Source: Ligula intestinalis (lineage: Eukaryota; Platyhelminthes; Cestoda; Diphyllobothriidea; Diphyllobothriidae). Taken from it: a stretch of 64,000 nt of DNA. Under the pieces are notes generated by a model, which saw only the letters and a program-made list of their open reading frames with translations, did no database searches and was not told the DNA's origin. The stretch is from contig JAYGXS010000007.1 in the NCBI GenBank assembly GCA_036362985.1, positions 18,344,508 through 18,408,507 of the forward strand, in the 5' to 3' direction. Position 1 is the first letter of the stretch. The number at the start of each line of letters is the position of its first letter. Shown one piece after another: positions 56,740 through 64,000 of the stretch. The translations under genes and the position numbers were made by a program.

Positions 56740-57430
56740 TAAACGTTCCATTATCTTAAAAAATCCAACCATCAACAACTTTTTTGAAATCGGTATGCAT
56801 ATTTTTCTCGATTATAAAGTACCAAGATGATGTAATCTGCTACCAAATAAGAACAAGAAAAAACATGTATTACTGGCAAACGTTAGGACTGTGAGATACG
56901 CGTATTTCTGGATCATTACGCTCCGTCGGTCACAGTTACCTGACTTCAGTACAGCCGTAAAAACCGTCGCTACTATCGAGTTTTGAACCCAGGACCAGTG
57001 GGCTAGAGACGACCATCCTATCCACTGAGCCAGTTTACTAAGAAGAAACAATTTTGGCACACTTCCCGTTAATACTTTTTTGCATTTTAAGAACATCGAA
57101 AATCAACAGAGCTGCCTCGCCTTATCCACGTAATCATTTATTTACAGAAAAATGTCTTTAAGGTTCCCAATAAACAGCTTATTAAAAAACTAGTCTCCTG
57201 AAGTTATTGCGATATTTTTGGGGCCATGCCTGAATATAAATAAAGTTACAAACTTACTTGATTAAGCTCTTCTGATGCAAAAAAATTCTAGAATTTCACT
57301 TTATATTTCATGAAATAGTACATCTACTGTGGGCATTTTAGCTAATCCCTTCAACCATGTTTCATACCATATACAGAGTGATGTCTGGTAGGAGGATACG
57401 CTTGGCATTTAACGGTTTTTCAGAAGCATA
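56740..57430 (+). repeat. Unclassified repeat U1, second copy, split by a tRNA-like insert
   Basis: Blocks matching 46540-46960 occur at 56830-56870 (TAATCTGCTACCAAATAAG, ACAAGAAA) and 57290-57330 (GAATTTCACTTTATATTTCATG). The added distance between them holds a tRNA-like sequence at 56976-57036, which probably inserted later. Confidence 0.4.
56976..57036 (-). mobile_element. tRNA-like SINE head
   Basis: On the minus strand, CTGGCTCAGTGGATAGG (A box) and CCTGGGTTCAAAACTC (B box) are correctly spaced at about 40 bases. No acceptor stem pairing is seen, so it is a tRNA-derived repeat rather than a tRNA gene. Confidence 0.55.
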
Positions 57431-58509
57431 TCTGGCCAGATATTCTTCTGAATTCTCTGATGAGAACTTTGCAATTTAATGATTAGCTAACGTCGATATG
57501 AGAAGCCTAAGCCGTCCGCCGTATGGAAGCTGTCGAAGTGAACCGTCTTTGCGCAGGTTGCTGCAACACTCAGTCGGAATTTGGTTATTTTCCTCATGTA
57601 CAAAGAACTGATTTTCCAGTTCACTCGAACTACTCACCAATAACATAAAAGTTCAAAACATTCCCAAGTTCTTCAGTGAATCAGGACATTCGCTCTAACT
57701 GGCGAAATCGAAAATCAGTGAAAAAGTTTCCATTGGTGCTTGGGACGTAGTGTCTGAGAGTTTCTGTATAAAATATCCACCACTTAAATGTAGAGCAGAC
57801 CTTTTTTACGGACATGGAATACCATGTTTAACCGCTTAATTCCATCCATTCTAGGGAACGGGTTTTTAGTCACGACTTGAGCCTTTACTCTTACTCCGTC
57901 ACAGAGTAGTTGAGCTGACGCACAGACCACAGTGTCTAACTTGATTAGGAACAGTAGATTTGTTAACGCATGAAATGTACCTGAATTCAAAAACATCTCT
58001 TACCAAACGCAAACCAGCCACTAGATACCGACCAACGTCCCCATTTAATCACCGACGACTGTAAGTGCAAGGAATAAACAAAAGCAACATTAGAAGGGAT
58101 AGTATGTTGCTTAGGAAGAGTTATTTTAGGAAGGCTGAAATTATGCAAACACTGAAAATCCCACTATCTAAGTAATTGTAGCCATAATAAGGACACCAAG
58201 TCCGTCAATGCAAAAAACTGATTAAATAAGGTAGTAAAAGTAGAATGACGTTCGTATGTAGGCCTTTACCGAAGTTTATATGTAAATGTCATTCAAAAAG
58301 TAGAGAAGTTACCAATAGGGTTGTAAGTGCTCAGTATACGCTTCCCAATGTTTTTACGACGATCAGCTATGTTTGTTTTGCGTTTTTAACATCGTTTGAT
58401 ATGCTGTTGTCCAACACAAGCAGATGTTTCCTTGCCTTAGGCGAATCGGAAGTCACAAGTATACAATTGCTTATGGCTTCTCATTATTCCGCAAATATCC
58501 CCATTTTAC
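57431..58509. other. No gene recognised
   Basis: Short frames without motifs, including one of 111 residues at 58245-58580 that runs into a PLE terminus and is therefore unlikely to be real. Confidence 0.45.
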
Positions 58510-59125
58510 AATTGAGAATTCATGTTGGCAAACATATGTTTTCGGCAATTCATCAGCGGGCCAGTACAATGCAAGGATAGAAATGGTCAGTCATAGTTAG
58601 TTGAGTTCTTAAATGGTTCACAGGGTAGGGGGAGGGGAGTGGGGGTTTAATTAGTCATCTTGGTGTTCCCTCGTTTCACGCATGTGGGTTCTAGCCTGTT
58701 GGTGGCGTTGAGTCTGGCAAGCAGGGAAGAGGGGGAGGAAGGGTTTTCTCAGTGTCGGCGTGCGTATTTGGTGATGGCGTATGTCCTGGCGACACGGTAT
58801 TTACTGCGGTAGTAGGCCAAGGTAAGTAGACTGCGGCCAATATTGTCTTTTGACTGCAGAGAGGGGGCTTTGTTAAACGGATTGCCACTGCTTCGACTGT
58901 GGTTAGCACCCGTTTGCGCAGGCCTTTAGAATAGTGCGTCGGAGCCCGGTTTATGACTTTAAAGGCCTCTCTCGCGTCAACCTGGTGGTTTGTATCGATC
59001 AAGTGTGCGAGAATTGAACTTGAGATCGATCGATTTTCTCGTCTGCCAAGCCAAGCTGGTATATGTTCGCGTATCCTCTTTTCCAGAAGTCGCGTTGTTC
59101 TGCCAATATAGCCCGACCCACAGCG
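58510..59125 (-). mobile_element. Penelope-like element 3' end, subfamily A, left partner of a head-to-head pair
   Basis: The minus strand from 59140 reads HGIRCGSGYIGRTTRLLEKR, then IREHIPAWLGRRENRSISSS and ILAHLIDTNHQVDAREAF, then KVINRAP and a C-terminus (TKPPLCSQKTILAAVYLPW). Different short frames cover it, but in this reading the GIY-YIG core (GYIGRT) is continuous to the end. The tail has CCCCCAC-rich sequence, TACTGGCCCG, CTGATGA and GAAAACATATGTTTGCC (58530-58565 on the plus strand). The RT and the first half of the endonuclease are missing. Confidence 0.85.
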
Positions 59126-59425
59126 AATACCGTGTCGTCAGGACATACGCCCTCATCAAATACGCACGCCGACACTGAGAGCACCCTTCCTACCCCTCTT
59201 CCCTGCTTGCTGGATCCAACGCCACCAACAGGCCATAACCCGCGTGCGTGAGACGAGGGAACACCAATATGACTGATTAAACCCCCACCCCATCCCCTCC
59301 TCCCTCCCCCTATCCCGTGAACCATTTAAGAACTAAACTTACTGTGACTGACCATTTCTATGCTTGCAGTGAACTGGCCCGCTGATTAATTGCTGAAAAC
59401 ATATGTTTGCCAAAATTAATTCTCA
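59118..59425 (+). mobile_element. Penelope-like element 3' end, subfamily A, right partner
   Basis: An inverted copy of 58510-58800. It begins within AATACCGTGTCG, continues ACATACGCC, CCTGCTTGCTGGATCC, GAACACCAATATGACTGA and the C-rich tract, and ends with GGCCCGCTGATTAATTGCTG and AAAACATATGTTTGCC. Only the C-terminal codons and tail are present. The join to the left partner falls in the short shared string AATACCGTG, suggesting a microhomology junction. Confidence 0.85.
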
Positions 59426-59429
59426 ATTG

Positions 59430-61285
59430 CTTATGAGTTGGCATTTTGAGAGGTTGGTCAATGTGAAATAACTTCGAAAGTGATTTGAACATGCAATCAC
59501 ACGCATATTTCCGCAGATATGTAGTTCCAATTTTCAGTCAGAATGCTTGATGATGGATTCCGTCCCTTTAATGGCCGATGCATACTTAATGGATTTCACT
59601 GGTTGAGTTGACTTCCACGCTGCGTGCCTAAAATGGATAAGTCGACCTTCCATTATCAGGTTTCTTGAGTTAACATACTTGTTTTAGTCTTTCTTGTTTA
59701 ATTTCAGAGGAAATAAATGCGCAAACTTAGAGTGAATCATTTGGAGCAGACATTTTGAGGCTCGGTCCGAAGCTTGCTATGAACACGCGATCTGAATTGT
59801 ACGTGGTATAACCACGTATTTACTAACAAACTGCCAGGAGGCGGTCAGTAGTATAAAACTACGTAATTATTTACCATACTGCCAGTACAGACACTAGCTA
59901 AAAGCCCAGCCACGCGTGTTGTGCCGATTTTGTGCCGCTGCTTGCGGCAGCTACGAGGAGTTCAGCTCGTAGGCGGATGTTCCAGAATTCAAGGTGCCTT
60001 TTATGGTATGTGCGTACGTCAGACTCATTTTCAATACAGCTGATCCGCGAAATTGGAGTAATTCCTTTAGAACAGACTTTTTCGGGTTCTACTCGAAGGT
60101 GCATGTTAAAGTTGGAACTGAACTCCATAAGCTTCGTAAAAACAGCCGCGTAACATTCACTGCCTGTAAACAAGCAGTCGCAAGTATAAATTCCGTAGTT
60201 ATTTATCATAACAGGAACCCAACTACTAGTATTTACTACTTTAACGAGCCTAAAAAGTTCTGTTCTGAATGATTGATGCAAATTGCTGCTTTAATCTACC
60301 CTGAAGTAAAGCAAGAGAGAATGAAACTGGAGGTAGATGGAGAAAGAGCGTGTACTGAGAGAGATTGAGTTGATAACTGAAATTTCGATAAACACTCTTT
60401 GGCCATCTGACATATGACCTGGGAATCGAACTTTGACCACAAAACTGGTTTTTATACTACAAAACACATAAGGAACGCTGAAGTTCTCACTGCTGAGCTG
60501 TACCTATCACAGTAGTGGCAGCTAGCGGTAATTGATCTGTGAATCACACGTGTTTGGGATTTTAGCTATTACCTGTGCTGCTAGTATGGTAAATAATAAC
60601 GTATTTGTATACTTAAATTATTTCTGACTTCAGAGCAGTTATCGTTAGCTCATTCGGTAGAAGTAACTTATGTAGGCCAACTTCTCTACCCTTAGTCCCA
60701 GCCCTTTGTCCTGCAAAAACGGTGGTTATAGATTTTTAGGGGGTAGGGAAATAGGATAGGCAGAGCAGGCAATTTTTTGAACTAAGTGTAACGTGCAAAA
60801 AAATGTAGTCGAAATTGCTTCCCGCGGCCGCTTGGAGTAAGTTGTTCCGCATGTAAATTGAAGATGTGCGCGGCGCTTCGCGCTGCGGACTATAGAACTC
60901 CAGAGTGGTAAGTTGGGCTTCAGGTAAGTTGAAGAAGACGACCTCCTAACCACCATTTCAACTTTTTTGGAAATTCAAGAAACCTGCAAATTGATAATCG
61001 GTTTTTTCCGCAAGAAGTTACACGATAATGCAGATTAGGAAAATCTACTGATATGAATCAACAACACTTAGAAATACAGTACAATAAAAATTCGTTTAGC
61101 ATTTATTTAAGTATATTCCACTGCGTGCTCTAATGCCCCACCCATAAAACACTATGATCCCCATTTTTGCAGGAAAAATGCTGGGACTAGGGCTGTATGA
61201 GTGGGCTTACATAAGCTCACTGTTGCCACCCATTCTTTTTGGAAGTAGACAGCTAGACTTGCGGAGAAAACCACAATAGCCAGTG
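59430..61285. other. No gene recognised apart from a tRNA-like scrap
   Basis: A 127-residue minus-strand frame (60281 to 59898) and a 92-residue plus-strand frame (59994-60272) overlap; neither shows a motif and I cannot choose between them. A TTAGCTCATTCGGTAGAAG string (A box-like) near 60645 has no matching B box. Confidence 0.4.
60416..60504 (-). mobile_element. tRNA-like SINE head, weak
   Basis: The minus strand carries ACAGCTCAGCAGTGAGAAC (A box) and AAAGTTCGATTCCCAGG (B box) about 55 bases apart. The anticodon arm is not recognisable. Confidence 0.45.
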
Positions 61286-61289
61286 TTGG

Positions 61290-61650
61290 GCAAAGCAAAT
61301 TTTCACTTGAGGACCGGGCAGGCCACTGCCTCATCTTGCACCAACACCGGAGAGCCAGATGACTGAGCAATCATCACGCCCGAGCCCATCGCCCGTGATG
61401 AAAGTTCAACAAGTCAGAGCCCGCGTGACGTCCAACAAACTACCCACTCGCAAGAAGGCAATTTACGCTAATTGTCGCTGTATGTTTGCAGTAATTACTG
61501 TATCCTATTAATATTACAAAATTCTGTGCAGGCATTACCCGTTTCTGCTACTGTTTCTTACTCATCTCTCTGATGATGAATCTGCGGCGGATTTCGAAAC
61601 GTCAGGCAAATGATCGTATTGTTCGAGCGTTCGAATCTTCTTCTTCTTCT
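61290..61650 (+). mobile_element. Penelope-like element tail, subfamily C
   Basis: Non-coding tail matching those at 7.7-8.0 and 39.0-39.3 kb: AGATGACTGAGCAATCATCACG, GTGATGAAAGTTCA, TTACCCGTTTCTGCTA, then a hammerhead-like block and a CTT trinucleotide run (61629-61660). The coding region is absent. Confidence 0.75.
61565..61608 (+). ncRNA. Hammerhead-like motif at PLE tail, best-preserved of subfamily C
   Basis: The core CTGATGA (61570-61576) is followed by an imperfect stem II (GAATC with GATTTC, one bulge) and GAAACGTC (61596-61603), in which ACGT is a self-complementary stem III and C the expected cleavage base. TCT before the core can pair with AGG after it. All core residues of the consensus are present. 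Activity is untested. Confidence 0.5.
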
Positions 61651-61660
61651 TCTTCATCTT

Positions 61661-62739
61661 CTCGAAACCACAATAACCAGAAATGTCCCTTTTGTTATTC
61701 CATTTTAGTAACTTTCGGATGGAGTCACACAGCATGAAATGGCGGCGAGAAACGCTACCGTAGAACTGGTCACCGTCTAAAAAATCCCCGCGAATCAGCG
61801 ATCTCTCCAAAAAAGTCCCGTTGGAATAGCGTTGGACTGGTATTTTTGACCACTTTTAAAGCCACTATTCTTAGTCTACCAAAATATATAGGCCTACACT
61901 ACACTTTTCCTTTTTTGAAGAGGTATATTCTCATTAAATAGTACTATGTGTCACTTCATCGGTAGAATTTGCATGTGAATGTGCTTCAAACACTACCTTT
62001 TAACGCACTGCGACTGACTACGTCTTTCTTAAACCATCATGTAAAAAGCAGGGTGTTTAACATCTGTTTTCTCAACGGGATGCACCGGAATAACATGAGG
62101 CTTTGATCATGCCCCAGCAGGCGTTATTTGGGATGCGCTCCCATAGCGAATGCCACCTGTTGGCAGAAGGAGTTGTGGCACGTGTAGTTAGGGGCTGTCA
62201 CCGCGCCAGTCACCTGCGCCTGTTACAACTTTCGGTCTTCTTTACTCTGCATTAAGGCAGGGCACATATAAGTGAAGGAAGAGAGAGCGTGCGATTGCAA
62301 GTCGACCATCGCATACAACGAATTCACTCGCAAGTGGCTGTCTTTGCGTCACTACGATCTGAAGGACACAGTGAACTTTGTCCGACACTATGGACGAACG
62401 TTCGTCGCCATATATAATACGCATTGTCATAAGCAAAAAATACTGCTGAAGAAAGGTGTTGTTGACCTTGTGCCATTTCATTTGCAGCTTGAAGCTGTTT
62501 ATTCCGCTGGCCAACTTTGTTTGCTTATCCACCTTCCTGTATTGAAGCTTCACAGTCAGGGCAGCCTAAAATTAGTCTGAGCTCAGTAACTGACGAAGTA
62601 ACAGAGTCGGTCTGCGTGTGTTTCAGAGAATCCCATACCCAGTTTAAGTACCAGACTAATGTATGGGATAATGAAAACTCAAACAAATGGTGAAAAAAGA
62701 TATAAACACATGCGTAAATGCAAATGATCAAAAGATCCT
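61661..62739. other. No gene recognised
   Basis: Two open frames of about 100 residues on opposite strands (62272-62580 plus, 62553-62242 minus) overlap and show no motif. An ATCCCATAC and GTATGGGAT inverted pair flanks about 20 bases near 62630-62670. Confidence 0.4.
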
Positions 62740-62910
62740 GCCACATAAATATACACTCTCAGAAATGTGCGAACACCGAACATATGGGCTTCCGAACCAC
62801 TAAAGTTCATGTAGTGGTCAAAGGTCCCCAAAGGCAGACCACCTGCCAGGCAGATTCTGGCCAAGTCATCAAAGCAAAAAGGGGGAGCGTATTACAGCGC
62901 CTGGGGTAAA

Positions 62911-62955
62911 CTTGATACAGAACTGTTTCGGGCTTATTAGCCTTCATCAGACAAG
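62911..62955 (-). ncRNA. Hammerhead ribozyme candidate in satellite monomer 1
   Basis: On the minus strand the order is CTTG, T, CTGATGA, A, GGCT, AATA, AGCC, C, GAA, ACAG, TT, CTGT, A, T, CAAG. CTTG and CAAG can form stem I, GGCT and AGCC stem II, and ACAG and CTGT a closed stem III. CTGATGA and GAA are the invariant core, and the A after CTGT is an allowed cleavage-site base (UA). This is a full type I layout. The A and C flanking stem II form a mismatch where natural hammerheads usually have a pair. Schistosome satellites carry active hammerheads; I infer a similar element here. Confidence 0.65.
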
Positions 62956-63639
62956 CACAACACTGAAAACGAGCTGGTCAGACAACACAAACCAACGCAC
63001 TTACAGACGGTGCAATAGGTCCACCACTGGAGTCTACCAGGTGGGTCATAAGCGCAAAGTGGAACCGAAGTTAATCAGCGCTTCGCAACCTGCCATTTGC
63101 TGTCACTGCAGATCAGGTATATATTCACTCAGAAATGTGCGAATACCGATCATATGGGCTTACAAACTAAACAAAGTGCATGTGACGGTCAGAGGTCCCC
63201 AAAGAGTGACCGCCCGCCAGGCCAATTCTGGCAAATTCACAATAGCAGCATGGCAGCGTCTGGGGATAACTTGATTCAGAACCCTTATGGGCTTATTAGG
63301 CTTCATCAGAAAAGCGTAACCCTGAACACCAGATAATAAGACAACACAAATAAATGCACTTACAGACGGCGTCATTGGTCCATCACTGGGGTCTACCAGA
63401 TGGGTCATAAGCACTTAATGGAACCGCAGTTAATCAGCGCGTCGCCACCTGCCAATTGCTGTCTCTGCAGATCAGGGATATGTTCACTCAGAAATGTTGA
63501 ACACCGATCATATACGCATCCGAACTAAACAAAATGCATGTGTAGGTCAAAGGTCCCCAGCGGGTGAATGCCTGCTAGGCCGATTGCGGCCAAGTTATAT
63601 TAGCAGCAAGGGTGGTAGAGAAGACAGCATTTTAAAGAA

Positions 63640-63685
63640 ACTTGATGCGAAACTGTTTCGGTCCTATTAGCCATCATCAGCCAAG
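63640..63685 (-). ncRNA. Hammerhead-like block in satellite monomer 3, partly decayed
   Basis: CTTGG, CTGATGA, a GGCT stem II arm with a damaged partner (GGAC), then GAAACAG. Stem I (CTTGG with TCAAG) is longer than in monomer 1, but stem II and stem III are each damaged. In monomer 2 (63270-63315) the GAAA has been lost. Confidence 0.5.
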
Positions 63686-64000
63686 CAAAACCCTGAACAA
63701 CAGCTGGTCAGATAATACAAACAAACGCACTTACAGACGGCGCAATTGGTCCACCAGATGGGTCATAAGCACATACTGGACCGCAGTTAATCACCACCTC
63801 GCAACCTGCCATTTGCTGACGCTGCAGATCAGGTATTTGTTTTCTCAGAAATGTTGAACACCGATCAAATGCGCATCCGAACTAAACAAAATTCATGTGG
63901 AGGTCAGACGTGTCCAACGGGTGAACGCCTGCCAGGCCAATTGCAGCCAAGCAATAATAGCAGTAACGGCGGTAGAGATGACAGCATTTGGTAGAAACTT

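Larger units (their letters stand above)
62740..64000. repeat. Tandem satellite, about 360-bp monomers, continuing past the window
   Basis: A partial monomer (from about 62740) and three more follow head to tail. The AAACTTGAT-type mark occurs at 62908, 63267 and 63637 and its start again at 63995, giving units of about 359, 370 and 358 bases. Other shared marks are CTCAGAAATGT, CCGATCAWATG, AGGTCCCC, GCCTGCCAGGC-like blocks and CTTACAGACGG. Monomers differ by scattered substitutions and small indels. No coding frame is conserved. Each complete monomer carries a hammerhead-like block on its minus strand. The array is cut by the right edge, so its full length is unknown. Confidence 0.9.

Noticed and set aside
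59898..60281. Overlapping open frames of 127 (minus) and 92 (plus) residues
   Set aside because: Neither has a motif, signal or splice support, and both occupy the same DNA; chance frames are more likely.
62242..62580. Opposed frames of about 100 residues near the satellite
   Set aside because: No motif on either strand and complete overlap.

Overview
The window looks like flatworm nuclear DNA, most likely a tapeworm and perhaps a diphyllobothriidean. It holds one recognisable host gene surrounded by decayed retroelements. The taxon is inferred from three things: Penelope-like elements (PLEs) with GIY-YIG endonuclease domains, CR1/jockey-type LINEs, and an RTE-type LINE tail carrying C2H2 zinc fingers, a combination I associate with flatworm genomes. 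There are no operons, CRISPR arrays or bacterial features. A 10-base N run at 34660-34669 is an assembly gap.

The host gene is a two-exon Golgi beta-1,3-glycosyltransferase of family GT31. Exon 1 is 9477-9950 and exon 2 is 12487-13431, both on the plus strand, with a 2.5 kb phase-0 intron. The spliced protein is 472 residues with an N-terminal membrane anchor and all the hallmark GT31 motifs.

Layout: an RTE tail (1-700); PLE ends (2.8-3.4 kb and 5.4-8.0 kb); a tRNA-derived SINE cluster (8.7-9.1 kb); the GT31 gene (9.5-13.4 kb); a nearly intact CR1-like LINE on the minus strand (14.3-16.6 kb); the most complete PLE, flanked by direct pseudo-LTRs (18.0-20.9 kb); SINEs and an unclassified three-copy repeat (21.1-23.7 kb); PLE fragments (25.1, 27.5-28.9, 29.6-30.2 kb); a tRNA-Thr-like SINE head (31.5 kb); a LINE scrap (32.0 kb); a GC-skewed non-repetitive stretch (34.3-35.9 kb); PLE pieces (38.5-39.3 and 41.2-42.4 kb); a second CR1 tail (44.7-46.0 kb); an AT-rich block with unclassified repeats (46-50 kb); several inverted PLE pairs (50.2, 54.5-55.8, 56.2-56.7, 58.5-59.4 kb); and a satellite array of about 360-bp units running off the right edge (62.7-64.0 kb).

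The most interesting signal is hammerhead-ribozyme-like sequence in three kinds of repeat: (i) the minus strand of the right-edge satellite, where one monomer has a core, a stem II, a stem III hairpin and complementary stem I arms; (ii) two dispersed SINEs in which a tRNA-like pol III promoter is followed by the same CTGATGA-type core, like the Sm-alpha elements of schistosomes; and (iii) the pseudo-LTRs of the PLEs, where a 4-base palindrome replaces stem III, the minimal form known from PLEs elsewhere. A second theme is that PLE termini repeatedly occur head to head, one pair forming a foldback of about 1.3 kb. All ribozyme calls rest on motif and pairing inspection only.
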